Assembly: GCA_029224185.1 (NCBI GenBank)
Contig: CM055190.1
Coordinates: 762,171 to 826,170, forward strand
Source of the DNA: Karalla daura
Lineage: Eukaryota > Chordata > Actinopteri > Chaetodontiformes > Leiognathidae
Direction of reading: 5' to 3'
DNA length: 64,000 nucleotides
Part shown: positions 40,852 through 52,994 of the stretch, in pieces
How the letters are laid out: every line of letters starts with the position of its first letter
Position numbering within the stretch: the stretch's first letter is position 1
Translations under genes and position numbers: made by a program
Notes under the pieces: generated by a model
Databases searched by the model: none
The model's input: only the letters and a program-made list of their open reading frames with translations
Told to the model about the DNA's origin: nothing

Positions 40852-42526
40852 CTATTCATCGATGTACGGGAACGGTTTGTTGGCTCCATATCCTGGGTGT
40901 CCTGCTCTGGCTCCCTCCTCCTCCTCCTCCTCCTCCTCCTCCGCCTCCTCCTCTCTGACCTCTGCTCCTGGTGGTTTCTGAGCTTCGTCTTTGGAACCGG
41001 ACGGTTTAGAGCCTGGGAGAGAGGCTGACATGTCACGCAACGTTACACTTCCAAAACGAGGGTGCTGAGCCCGAGATGCAGGGGTGGGGGGGTGGGGGGG
41101 TGATGTGATGCGGGGTGGAGGGGGGTGATACAGGGTGATCAATCAACCTATCAATCAATCAAAATAAGACCTATCAAAGAGTTGAACAGCAGGTCAGACA
41201 GAGGTGTCTAAGGTGAAGGTTGACCTGAGCTGAAACTCATCCCATTCATCTGTTCAGTTCTTTATTAATGGTGAAAAAATGTCTGGAAACAAATCACAAC
41301 ATGGAGAAGAGACGCAGGAAAACAGTGAGTGAGCGCAACTGTAAAGTATATGACACGTAAGTATGTTCTGTATCCTTCCAATGGAGACACTTTTACAGAA
41401 ACCTTCTTTTAGGGGAGAAGCTTTGGAGTCAAGTGACGGAATTAGAAAATGCACAGGTAAATTAAAAGAGTGCTGCCCTACCAAACAGCAAACAGAAGCA
41501 TTCAGAGATCTATTGAGCTCTTTTTTCAGCTCTTACTTGGAGCTCGTGGAGCGTCTTTCCCACACTTGAGGGTGCTCTGAGAGAAGCACTCGGCCATCCA
41601 GGACAGGACGTCTGAGCAGTATCTGATCTGCAGAGGGAGCCAGAGAGGACTGAGGCGATGCTATGCTATTCTCCCTTTAACCTGCAGCAGGATGGTGACA
41701 TGAGGTGTGCAGCTCACCTGAGCGTCCATGGACGCCATTCGTTTCTCCTGGTCCTTGAAGCCTCCAACGATCCTCAGCAGACTCTGCACCCTGGTTCACA
41801 CACATCAGGACAGCATGCTGCAGCACCGTGCTGACTGTTGACCAGCGACTGACCGCACTTCTCTGTCCAGCCGTCTCACTATAGTGGGCGGCTTGGCCCG
41901 CTATATCTTAACAATCATTCATTCTGTGATGCAAGCACACAATCTGGTAGATGTGTTGGTGGACACATTTCGATTGGGCCATCGCAAAATCTGTTACATA
42001 TGTTCTGTCACATTATAATAAAGTTTGTTTTCCCACTTGACTGACCCAAAACAACAATCCTCACAGTAAATACAACAATTAATAGAAACAGAAAACAATT
42101 AGAATAAAATATATACATGTACACGTATATATAAACATATTTTTTCCATTTGACTGAAGTGCTGGTACAAAGTTCCACTGTATGTAGAAAAGGATTCTGA
42201 TCCATCCATTTATTGCTAACTAGGATGTAGCAGCCAGAGACGACTGTGTTTTGTCTTATAATGGTGTCAGTGTGCTCCCCAGGGTGCCGACACGCTGGGC
42301 GCAGGCCCGCGACCCAACAGGGCGACGAGCACGAAAGATGTGCAGCCGTGAGCCGCGCACATGGCGGAATGAAGCGTGAGGAGCACCTACTTGGAGGACG
42401 TGCTCTTGAGACGCTCCTCGCTGCTCTCCCAGTGCTGCCGCTCCAGTTTGGCCAGATAGTTCTCCTTCTGCACCGTCTCCCATGTGATCAGCCTCTGGTC
42501 CAGACCTGCTGGCAGCTCCCTCTCTG

Positions 42527-42580
<54 letters not shown>

Positions 42581-45310
42581 GGCAGTGAATCAGACCTGCA
42601 CTCTCACCATAAGCACTGCTCCCCCCACAAGCTGTCTCTGAAAGATGGACGTCTTCCCATCCATGGGCTGAGACGCCAACGTGGAGGTGTCTTTACTTGC
42701 AGTACCACTGAGATCCACTAGGGCCGGCTCCAATACGCACCCAGTCAAAAAATGTAACTCAATCATGAAACACTCATTGAATATTTGATTGACATCAACA
42801 ACCCGTCATGTAGCAATGGGTGATATCAGGGCAGGGTTTGGTTCCACTGTATGGAGTGTGTATTTAATCCCTGGATGCAGGAGCCTGTTAAGCTGAGAAG
42901 CGAGACTAGTTCATCTATACTTCAGGTGGACTGAGTCGCTCAGCGGTTCCTGCGTACCCAGGTGCTCCTGCTTGGGCTCGGGCCGTTTGACCAGGCTGAG
43001 GAGCAGCTGCCACAGGTGGCTGATGATGATGAAGGGCGGGGCCAGCGCTGGCCGGCTGTGGTACTCCACGATCAGGTTGTACCGCTGGAACTTCCAGAAG
43101 ATGTCCGTGTTGCCCTGCACCACCTGGAAGGTGTAACTTTTGGAAGAAACAAGCCACCAGAACATGAGTTCACCTCAGCAGAGAGAAGCTCCTGATCAAA
43201 CTCAACCTTTATTTATGGAGCTCAGTTAAAACAACAAGCGTGGAACATTAAACAAAGACACAGTAAACACAACATCATCATCAAACATGTTGATAAAAGA
43301 ACGCATTCGTCTGTCATTGTTTAACTGGCTCTGTGTAGTGCCAGAGCCAGATACTCCTCCTCTCTGATAGAGGAAAATAAGCAGAACCCCAGGTTTCTGT
43401 TCAGCACTGTAGCCAGGCTGACTCAGTCATGACTCCACTGAGCAGTGTGTTCCCACACATCTCAGCAGTGGAGACTTGATGAATTTCTTCAATAACCAAA
43501 TGATGAAGATCAGACAAGCAATTAAGAACCACCTAGCATCTACTGCAGTTAATCTACCCCCTGTTGCTGCTATTCAGGATACAGCTGGGGATACAGACAG
43601 GTCACTGTCTTCATTTGACCCCATTGACCTGCATCAGCTGACCACTATCATCTCCTCCTCTAAATCATCGACCTGCCTCCTCGACCACATTAACACTGAG
43701 CTGTTAAAGGAAGTGCTGCCTTTAATCACCACTTCTTTACTGGACCTCATCAACCTGTCCCTAACAACAGGTAACAACAGGTTACGATCCTCTGAAGTTC
43801 AAAGTTGCAATAATCAAATCCCTCCTTAAGAAACCGTCCCTCCATCCAGGAACTCTAGTGAACTACAGGCTGATCTCTAATCTCATCTTCATCTCAAAAA
43901 TCCTACAGAGAATCATTACCAACCAGCTCTGTGAACACCTCAATAACAATAGTTTATCTGAGTGCTTCCAGTCTGGTTTTAGAATGAATCCTAGCACTGA
44001 GACTGCACTGGTTAAAGTCACTAATGACCTCTTAATGGCGTCTGACCATGGTCTCGTTTCAGTGCTTGTCTTGTTAGATCTCAGTGCTGCTTTTGATCCA
44101 GTTGACCACCAGATCTTACTAAGGAGACTGAATATCAGCTTGGAATCAGAGGCTCTGCTTTAGACTGGTTCTGGTCCTATCTTTCAGACCCATATCAGTT
44201 TGTTTGTGTCAGTGATAACCAACCTCCACCCACTAAAGTCAGCCACGGGGTTCCACAAGGATCTGTGCTCGGTCCAGTTCTCTTCTCTGTATATATGCTC
44301 CCTCTAGGTGATATCATCAGGAGTCACTCTATAGATTTCCACTGTTACGCTGACGACTCTCAGTTATATCTATCTATCAACCGTCTACAGCAGCTTCAGT
44401 CCTGCCTTGATGACATTAAGGCCTGGAGGACCCATCATTTCCTCCTTCTGAACTCTGAAAAAACAGAGTTACTGCTCATAGGTCCAAAACACCTACCTGA
44501 CTCTATATCTGACCCCATAGCTCTACAAAATAGATCTGCTACTCCCTCTGCCACCACCATAAAGAACCTAGGTGTTAGCTTGGATCCAGACCTGTCTTTT
44601 AGCTCCCACGTAAAGTTTATCTCACAGACTGCCTACTTCCACCTCCACAATATCACTAACATGAGGCTCTTCCTCCCTCCATGCAGCAGAACAGCTGGTC
44701 CAGCCTCTGTTACCTCCAGGCTGGACTACTGCTCCTCTCTACTGGCTGGATGCTCCAACAGGTGATGAGAACTCTGCAGCTCATTCAGAACGCGGCAGCT
44801 CGTGTCCTGACTAAAACTAGACAGAGATCACATCTCTCCTGTTCTGGCCTCCTAGCACTGGCTTCCTGTACCATTCAGGATCCAGTTCAAAATCCTTCTC
44901 CTTGTCTATAAAGCTCTTCATGGTCTGGCACCCTCTTATATCTCAGACCTGATAAAACCCTATTGCCCCACTAGGAGACTTCGTTCTCTGAATACAGGCC
45001 TACTGGTGGTTCCAAGAATCTCTAAGTCTAGATGTGGAGCCAGAGCCTTCAGCTACCAAGGCCCTCTGCTGTGGAACCATCTCCCAGTCTCAGTCCTGGA
45101 GGCAGACACCCTCTCTGACTGCTGCTCTCTCCTCCATTGATCATCTGAAGAACATAGAGCAAGAGTTTCTGCTGCTGTGAGCTCTCTATTTAAGATCTCT
45201 CTTTAAGGACTTTGATTTTCTCTGGGGATGAATAAAGTAGATTCTGATTCTGATTCTGATCTGTCACATAGGATCAAAGCATCTGATCCTATGTGACAGG
45301 ATATGAATGG

Positions 45311-45360
<50 letters not shown>

Positions 45361-48300
45361 GTGTGTGTGTGTATGTGTGTGTGTGAGTGTGAAGGAGTGG
45401 AGGCTGGACCTGAACATGGCGATGAGCAGGTTTAGCAGCAGGACGTTGGTGACGAGCAGGAAGATGACGAGCAGCAGGATCACCAGCCAGTTGGCGTAGA
45501 TGTTGGGACACGGAGGCCGGAGCCCCTGGATGATCTCGTCTGAGTCGTCGGTGCAGTTTATCTCAGGCATCCGAGCCGCTGCGCTCCCCCAGCCACAGAG
45601 CAGCCACGTTAGCACAACACGGATGACACATTGGTTCCATGGATAAAAGCACATGTAGGCCACTTTCACACCAGGATAGTCCAGGACATGGCTCAGGTTT
45701 AGATGGTGGGTGGTACAAAGATTTTACCCCTCTGTTTAGTCCCTGAGCTTAAAGGGGACCTCGTGAAGGATTTCACTCTAGTGCCGAAACACGTATTACA
45801 ACTACAGTGGCCTCTGTGTATCAAAAAGCCTCTCTCTGATCTAATCCTCCAACTTTTCTGGCTTTTGCTACCAGTTTACATGTCACATGTACAAACAATT
45901 GCTTAAATTCTCATCTTTCGAGAATGTGTCGGATTATCAACGGAGGTCATAATACACTAATGATAACATTAATAAACGCTGTTTACATATAAACGCAGTT
46001 ACAACAGCTGTCCACTGGGGGGTTACAGCTCAGGCAGGAGGAAAGGGCATGAAGAAGTGAAACAGCAGCTGCACCTTTTTCTCTCTGCCTTTCTCTCTCT
46101 CAGGCCAGGGAAGACGGCCCCTGGAAGCTCACCGGTCCCCCTGATCTGATGGCTTTATACTAATGCTGCTGCTGGTGCCCATGGTGTGTTCAGGTACCAC
46201 TGGAGCCTTGAGAATCTGACGACTGGGACAAATGACTATTTGTCACACACTAGCACCCACAATACGGGACTTATGCCACCGCAGTGCGCTGCTTGGGCCA
46301 ACCCTATCAAAAATGTGCCCCAGCTCCCTCACTCTCTACCCACCTTAATGCCCCAGTATTAAGGTGGTATTAACGCTGTTTTGGGGAGTGGCGCAGACGG
46401 ATTTGGGCAGGAGAAAATTTGAGACCTTGCACCAACGGCGCGTTGGTCTTCAATAGCACTGCTACATTCATGACCAAACAAGTCTGAGTCCAGACCGAGA
46501 CCCATGATATTTGGGGAACCAGAGTTCACCTCTCAAGTCTGACACAGACTGCAGGCGAGCATTCACAACTGACCAAGAGTCAGAGAGAGACCATAACACT
46601 ATCAGACTCGATTCAGGGCTGTCCATCTCTGGCTATCCATCAGCTGGTGTGAAACCTTAGAGGAGCTCTACAGTTCACTGTCTTCATTCCCTTTCAACAG
46701 TATGCAGTTGTGTCAGTCACCGTCTATTTCCTCCAGGGGGATCTGGCCGAAGATGTGCAGGTAGGGACGGTAGAGCGCTCTGCGGAACACCCAGTCAATG
46801 CGCGGGTCGTTGGGGTGGAGCAGAGCTTGTGTGGCGACACCGTAGGCGATGAGCCACACACTCAGGAAGAAGAGGAAGAAGAACACGTCCTTCATCTGGA
46901 CAAGAGGAGCAGGGGTCAGGTCTGCAGCTGTGGGGAGATGTTTGTGAAGTTCAGAGAGACAGACTTATTCTCCTTCACCATTCTTTCCACGATGATGATC
47001 TTTGGCCCGAGCTGTTTGTGGATGGCGAATATGTGGATCAGGCGCAGAGTGAAAACCATGAAGTCTATGGCCAGAACTGTACGTCCAGCCTCGTACGTGT
47101 CATTCACCATCCTGAAGAACAAGAGGAGAGCTTCATCTTATATCATCATCATCCTTCATCATCAAGAGCTGTTGTGTTGTCTTTTTGCCAGATCGATTAC
47201 CTGCATGAAACACCAACAACGAAGAGAGAGATTGCCACCATGTCACACTTGTTCCAGTTGTCTTCGACGTAGAGTTTGAACTTTTTTAAGATGCTCATCT
47301 CCTCGTCCGTGAAGAAGCTCTGCATCATAAAACAATGAGTTACAGTTGTATGTTTGGTTAAAGTTGTGCAAATGAGGGCTATCTGTAGCGCTAGCCACAT
47401 CTTCACGTATGCTCTGATTGTCTTGTGTTAAACATCATTGGGAAGCTTATAAACTACAATCTCAGCATGTGTACTTCACCCAAAATGCCCCTCATATGGC
47501 TTGTCCCTGGTCCACACATAAATATGTGCATGTCATGAAGTCCTGAAGCTGATATATAAACTAGAGTGAGGTGTAAAATCTAAGGCACCAAAAACAGTTT
47601 TTGATGTGTTCTCCAGTGTAATAAGGCAGCAGAGCTGCAGAGGAGGGTGTGCTCTGCCTCCACAGAGTGATAAATCCTCCCACACACAAGCACAGTGTGT
47701 GAAGCTGTGAACCATGGCAGCAGATGTTTCAGAGACCTGTCTGATCTCCTCCAGCACCAGCGTGAAGACCCAGAAGTAAAGCATGACCTCGGGGGCCCCT
47801 GGGCCCGCGGGCGGCGGCGGGCGGAAGTCCAGCAGGAGCACATAGGTGAAGAGGAAGAGGAAGGCGAAGTACATGATGACGTTTCCAAGGAAGACAGTGA
47901 CGGGGGCGCTCCAGAAACGACGCCAGCGGCGCAGTAAGAAGCGCCACCAGACGGATGCACAGCTCTGCACCGCAGGACCCCCAGGAGGCGAATCCCTGCA
48001 AGCACCACACACGACAGCTAGCAACACAGCTAGCAAGAAGCAACACTAAATCTTTAGCTTTAGATGTAGTTACTTTAGATTTATCATTGATTTTTAGACT
48101 AGATTTTTTGGGATATACGTTTTGTATGAATCACATGTATCATCATGTGTATCATATGTATCACATACGAGTAGGGTTGCCTCCTGTGTCAGACAGAAAG
48201 CCAGGACATTTCACAGGTATCATTTTATCTTATTCTGTGCCTTCATCTGTTTATATCCCATTTCAATGAAGTTATTCTAACGTTAAACAAACATTCTCAG

Positions 48301-51300
48301 CTCAGATCTGAGAATGTTTGATTGACATCTCACAGAGGGTCGTCATCATCCGTCAGCAGCAAGGCCTTCTCCGTGTCCAGACTGTCCAGCTCCACAAACT
48401 GCTCGTTCCCACTGCGGTTGTCCAACTCTTCATCGCTGAGGGCAGAGGAGCAGTGAGAGGAGGAGCAGAGGAGTCGGGTGTAGGGTCTGGGGGTTGAGTC
48501 AGATGGTTACCTGAACTTGATGAGGTTGGTCCAGATGAGAGGAGGGCAGCAGAAGGAGACCACCAGCTTGGAGATGGCTGTGTCTGTGGTCATGGCTCCC
48601 CACCAGATCTTGGTCAGCAGAGCCTGGAGTCACAGGGTGGAGCTCTTTAAGAACTGACTCCTCAGAGCATCCCCTCATCATCACCTCATTCAGTGCTCTT
48701 CCTCCTCCTACTGTCTCCTCTGAGCTTCAGCTTCAGCTCTGCTCTTGGACCTGCACTGACTCTGCTGCTCTCTCCTCTCTCGATCTCTACTACACTGCAC
48801 TGAGGTCTCTGTATAGATGCAGTTTTATGTTGTTCTCTACGAAAGGCACCTGTCCTGCACCTCCTCTTGCACCCCACAATTCAAGATTAAAAATAAATCC
48901 GACACGGTTGCTGTTCTTATCACAAAATGATTGGACCGTCGCCTGTCAACTCCATGGACCAGGGTCTGCGTCCTACCGACACATCACAAGCCGACTATAC
49001 AGTGTCCACTCTTACACTAGTACAAATTAATGTAGATGTTTATGATTCATAACGTACCATGTCACATTAACTAAATATATATGTCATGGTTATGCATATT
49101 TCTTTGAATATTGACCAGAAAGAGGTTTTCTTAACCCTGATGAAAACCTTACCAGGATATGAACTGCATTGCAATACACACTCATGTGCTCCGCCATATT
49201 GTTTTGTAGTTCTAATGTGCCTGAGTCAGAAGAGACGAGGGGAGAGAAAAATACCTTCCCCTTGAAGTTTCCTCCTGGTTTTTCTACTGTGTTACTTGTC
49301 AGAAGGTCTTTGCTTCCCCAAGGGTCTACAGAGGCAGGGTTCAGAGGGTCTGCTCCAGGTCCCCATTTGACAGTTGGTCTATGTTTGCGACCGCGGTGAT
49401 CCCTCAAAGGTGTGAGATGATGGTTGTTCAAAGCCCCGCCTTTCGAACAGTATGGCTGCGATCAGGACTAAACCAGCATACGTCTGCTCGTCCAGGGTTT
49501 CAGATTCACAGCACCCTTAGAAAGAGATCTCCTCCAGAATGGCCTCCAAAATCAGATGGTCTAGTTGAACCAGTTCTGAACCAGGCCCTTCAATGGTTTT
49601 TTTTATATCCCCTCTGCACTTTGAGCTAAGAGGCTGAAATTTGTTCATTAGGAGGGCAAGAGCATCCAGCACGCTGAGTTTCAGACTCCAGTACCTGTGG
49701 AAGTGTCTGAGATGGCCACAAACAATTGAATGACAGGCCAAGGCTGACATTACAGCGCCCCTCCAGCAGGTGGCAGCCCAGGCGACTGCCTACGTATAAT
49801 GCTTATGCCAAGAACCAGCCCCAAGCTGTCACTGTCTATATGCAGAACACACACAGTGCACTGGGCCCCGCGATCCACTAGAGGCCCCATTATGCACGAA
49901 AGATGCACAAATGCGCAGCACGAGCCGCGCAACTAGATCAGCTGTCAGTGCGATGCAGGAGGAGAGAGAGCCGTCGCTGCAATGATTGACAGCAGTCCAT
50001 CTAACCGGTCGCCACACAGCTAATGCTGAGTGATGGCAGCATCACTCAGTTTCACGTTATCCTGACGAGATCTGAAAAAGTCTGTGCAAAAACCAGTAAG
50101 CGGGTGATTATTTACATTCACTGAGTTAAATATTATTTACTGCAAAAAAACGTGAGAAATGTCGGCCGTGTTTTCTGTTCTCACGGCTGGAATTTTGAAA
50201 GACACGTGACTTGGACACAAAACAGCAGGAAAAGATCAGGCAGAAAAAAAACAACAGTTACACAATTCAAGAGTCATTATTGTAACTCCTCTACATTTTT
50301 GCACTGTGGACCAGCATATCCAGAGTACGTTTTTCTTTGAGACTGGGTTGGTCCTACACAGGGTGCAGACCCTGAATTGGGACACAGCTACACTGCATAA
50401 AAGCCACTGCTAAATGACTGAATGTGAATGTAAAGTTTCAGCTTTGTTTTTATTTATTCTTGTTGAGGTTCGACAGTGTCCTGCCAGCAGAGGGCGCCAC
50501 AAGCCCTCAGAATAGATCTGCTCCGGTTGGTGACTCCATGTTGGAGCACCACAGAGGGTGAGAGAACGCAGGCATGAACGCAGACACTGTCTGCCAGTCA
50601 CACCGCATAAGACTGGTCCTCCTCCTCCTCCTCCTCCTCCTCCTCCTCCTCCTCCTCCTCCTCCTCCTCCTCCTCCACATCACCTTACACCAAAAGCCTT
50701 CTGAGGCAGGATCGTGCGAGACTCACAGTTTTACATTCGGTTTCCATTCGGTTCACGAGTCAGTTTGAAATGGAATGACACGGCAGGGGATTTAATCCAG
50801 TTCATTTCAGGGGAATTCCACTGAGTCACACGACACAAAGAATAGATCTATACAGACATAATCACGTCAGTGATGAGAAGGACTCCTCGATTGTACCTCT
50901 GTGTAGAGTAGTGAGTAATGGTTTAATCTCAGCTCAGTCACACGACACATCATCATCATCATCATCATCATCATCGTCGTCGTCATCATCATCAGATCCT
51001 TCAGTTTAGCTCTGAGGCAGAGAAGCTTGTGGAAGACTGTGAAAAGCTAGCAGGTGACAAATACCCCAAAAATAAAATACCCCCCCCCCAAAAATACCCA
51101 AGCCTCTGGACCAGGGCCACCTTAAATGGGGCCACTTGGGCCGCCCCTATCAAAAATGTCTGGAGACACACATGTTCCTCACACATCACACCCCAGCACC
51201 TCCATCAGTCCTCGAGCAGAGGATTCCCTCACTGCCCAGTTTCCCGCACTCTGACACTGACGACAACCAATGAACTCGTCGATGACAATGTTGAAATGAC

Positions 51301-52069
51301 GTCTGAGTCGAGTGGCGGAGGGGACGACTTTGGAACAAGAGTCTGATGGCCTGGAAAAGTTTTCGATGACTGCTGAGCCTCAGTCCCACAATCAAATCAA
51401 GCACACAGAGGCGTCTCCCTCTCACCTGAACTCCATCGTGGGCGAAGAAGGACTTGGCGTCTGCCTCGGTTGCCAGGTTGAGGACGGTAGACTTGCTCCA
51501 GCAGTGAGTCCTCCTGACCAGCAGGGCGTAGGCTCGGTCCTCGCTGTTGGAGTAACACTCTCCAAACACGTCTGCAGAACACCAGCAATCATGAGAGATG
51601 AACTCTGACCTGGAAATCTGGAACTGCGTTATTGTATTATTCATTATGTTTACTTTGGCTGCTACCACCATTTTGGTGTCATTCTCATGTGTGTGCAGAC
51701 TGGAGTGACAACAGAAACTCTCTGAGTCTTTGAACCTGGCAACATGACGAGGCCCAGGATGAACGGGAGCCAGTTCTGAATATTCCCACTGGATTAGGTA
51801 ATCTGTTTGTGCCACTTCTCGACACATTGTGGAATGTGTTTTTTCCTGCTAGTTAATAACATCTTTTGTCTCCTGTCTGACCTTTCTTCTTCTACTAGTT
51901 ACCATGACATTCTCCTGACCTCTGACCTCTGCTGCGACCACTCACCCAGGGCAAACTGCTCGTACTTGGCCTCCTTCATGCTGCGCGCAGACTCGGCCTC
52001 AGACTCCAGCCTCGCCATCTCCTTCAGGATCTTACAGCCCGCCAGCGCAGCCGCCACCGCCTCAGGGCC
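40852..52069 (-). CDS. trpm5: TRPM5 cation channel, 14 exons, amino-terminal half missing
   Basis: TRPM5 is a Ca2+-activated monovalent cation channel of taste and other chemosensory cells. Exons, 5' to 3': 52069-51946, 51571-51426, 48623-48511, 48435-48334, 47995-47737, 47319-47201, 47111-46979, 46895-46721, 45578-45410, 43136-42958, 42523-42391, 41790-41718, 41627-41537, 41012-40852; 658 residues with consistent phases. Visible: S1 (TVFLGNVIMYFAFLFLFTYV), S2 (VMLYFWVFTLVLEEIRQ), S3, S4 (FTLRLIHIFAIHKQLG), S5 (MKDVFFFLFFLSVWLIAYG), pore FGQIPLEEID, S6 (WLVILLLVIFLLVTNVLLL), TRP segment FWKFQRYNLIVEYH, and a helical tail ending in a Glu9 run and PFPYIDE. The cytosolic TRPM homology region should precede GPEAVAAALAGCKIL but is not found before or after the gap. 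Intron 9 holds an antisense LINE. Confidence 0.95.
42275..42385. repeat. Fragment of a GGGCC/GCACGAAAGATG dispersed element
   Basis: GAGCACGAAAGATGTGCAGC and GAGCCGCGCA are matched in order at 49896-49930, suggesting fragments of one transposon-derived family, here within trpm5 intron 11 right beside exon 11. Confidence 0.4.
42530..42578. repeat. (CA)24 at the trpm5 exon 11 acceptor
   Basis: On the trpm5 strand (GT)n ends in GCTCAG before the exon starting GAGCTGCC, the same arrangement as in ttc17. Confidence 0.95.
42655..42835 (-). repeat. Dispersed repeat in trpm5 intron 10 (partner at 37.7 kb)
   Basis: Reverse complement matches the 37681-37985 copy over several blocks; see that entry. 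Confidence 0.75.
43476..45260 (+). mobile_element. LINE (non-LTR retrotransposon) fragment, broken reverse transcriptase
   Basis: Successive frames encode a reverse transcriptase of the L2/Rex1-like fish type: YRLISNLIFISKIL, STETALVKVTNDLLMASD, LLDLSAAFDPVDHQ (motif A), HGVPQGSVLGPVLF (motif B), FHCYADDSQLYLS (motif C), then TSRLDYCSSLLAGC and IQNAAARVLTKTR. At least three frame changes and a TAG after ESEALL show it is dead. It lies in trpm5 intron 9, antisense to that gene. The 3' end is GATGAATAAAGTAGATTCTG followed by GATTCT repeats. The exact clade is not resolved, and the 5' part (endonuclease) is absent. Confidence 0.9.
45261..45299. other. Perfect 16 bp inverted repeat with 7-base loop
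   Basis: CTGTCACATAGGATCA at 45261-45276 is repeated exactly as its reverse complement at 45284-45299. It directly follows the LINE tail and is about 110 bases from the trpm5 exon 9 donor. Confidence 0.9.
45311..45386. repeat. (GT)n tract near the trpm5 exon 9 donor
   Basis: Interrupted GT/GTAT array between the hairpin and exon 9. Confidence 0.95.
46186..46228 (+). repeat. GTTCAGGTACCA dispersed motif
   Basis: GTTCAGGTACCACTGGAGCC then GAGAATCTGACGACT. The same pair of blocks occurs at 56836-56875 (plus) and 39701-39740 (minus); a partial copy lies at 5838-5850. Confidence 0.7.
46255..46460. repeat. Transposon-derived fragment in trpm5 intron 8
   Basis: GCTTGGGCCAACCCTATCAAAAATGTG parallels CTTGGGCCGCCCCTATCAAAAATGTC at 51136-51161; GGTGGTATTAACGC and GGCGCAGACGG follow. 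Probably remnants of one DNA-transposon family. Nothing coding. Confidence 0.45.
50380..50436 (+). mobile_element. Teleost SINE/LINE 3' tail remnant
   Basis: GCATAAAAGCCACTGCTAAA followed by TGACTGAATGTGAATG resembles the common fish tail GGATAAAAGCGTCTGCTAAA-TG. Only the 3' end is recognisable. Confidence 0.55.
50619..50675. repeat. (CTC)n microsatellite
   Basis: About 19 CTC units. Confidence 0.95.
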
Positions 52070-52077
52070 CTGCAGGA

Positions 52078-52120
52078 CAGAGAGAGAGACAGAGAGACAG
52101 AGAGAGAGAGAGAGAGAGAC

Positions 52121-52185
<65 letters not shown>

Positions 52186-52202
52186 CAGAGAGACAGAGAG
52201 AC

Positions 52203-52277
<75 letters not shown>

Positions 52278-52412
52278 GAGAGACACAGAGAGAGAGAGAG
52301 ACAGAGAGAGAGAGACAGAGAGAGACAGAGAGAGAGAGAGACAGAGAGACAGAGAGACAGAGAGACAGAGACAGAGAGAGAGACAGAGAGACAGAGAGAG
52401 AGACAGAGAGAC

Positions 52413-52451
<39 letters not shown>

Positions 52452-52470
52452 GAGAGAGAGACAGAGAGAC

Positions 52471-52520
<50 letters not shown>
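52078..52520. repeat. (GA)n/CAGAGA array running into the gap
   Basis: Pure GAGA with CAGAGA interruptions from 8 bases upstream of trpm5 exon 1 of this model to the run of N. The array probably caused the assembly break. Confidence 0.97.
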
Positions 52521-52620
52521 NNNNNNNNNNNNNNNNNNNNNNNNNNNNNNNNNNNNNNNNNNNNNNNNNNNNNNNNNNNNNNNNNNNNNNNNNNNNNNNN
52601 NNNNNNNNNNNNNNNNNNNN
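52521..52620. other. Assembly gap (100 N)
   Basis: Exactly 100 N, the usual placeholder for a gap of unknown size. Confidence 0.99.
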
Positions 52621-52994
52621 ATAACTGTGCAGTTTAAAAACCACTGTAATCATCAGCTCTCTTCTACCTGAACGCACCTCATACAGCATGTCTTCTTGTT
52701 GTCTCCATCTTGTCATTGGTCTGAATAAACAACATGTTGAGCTACATCAAATCTGGACAAATGACAAGTAAGTCACGGGGTGTGATGACGGGCACCAGCC
52801 TGCTCCTGATCGGTCAGAACCGATCAGCCTGTGGGCTGAATGAAGTTAGTCCGGACAGACAACAAATAGTGGGTGCGGGATGTGATACCTGTCAATCATG
52901 TGGACCTGGAATATTAAGGAGTCCAGGTGTGATGTGCTCGGGCTGCATTAAATTAGCCCATGTAGAGAGAGACATTAGTGCTGGCACCACTCTA

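Larger units (their letters stand above)
48624..51425. other. trpm5 intron 2, repeat-rich, no other gene seen
   Basis: Holds a transposon-like fragment (49740-50020), a SINE/LINE tail (50380-50436), a (CTC)n run (50619-50675), a (CAT)n run (50951-50992) and another fragment near 51100-51180. No open frame resembles a known protein. Confidence 0.6.

Noticed and set aside
51807..52637. Arg-Glu repeat frame entering the N run
   Set aside because: Reading of the (GA)n array.
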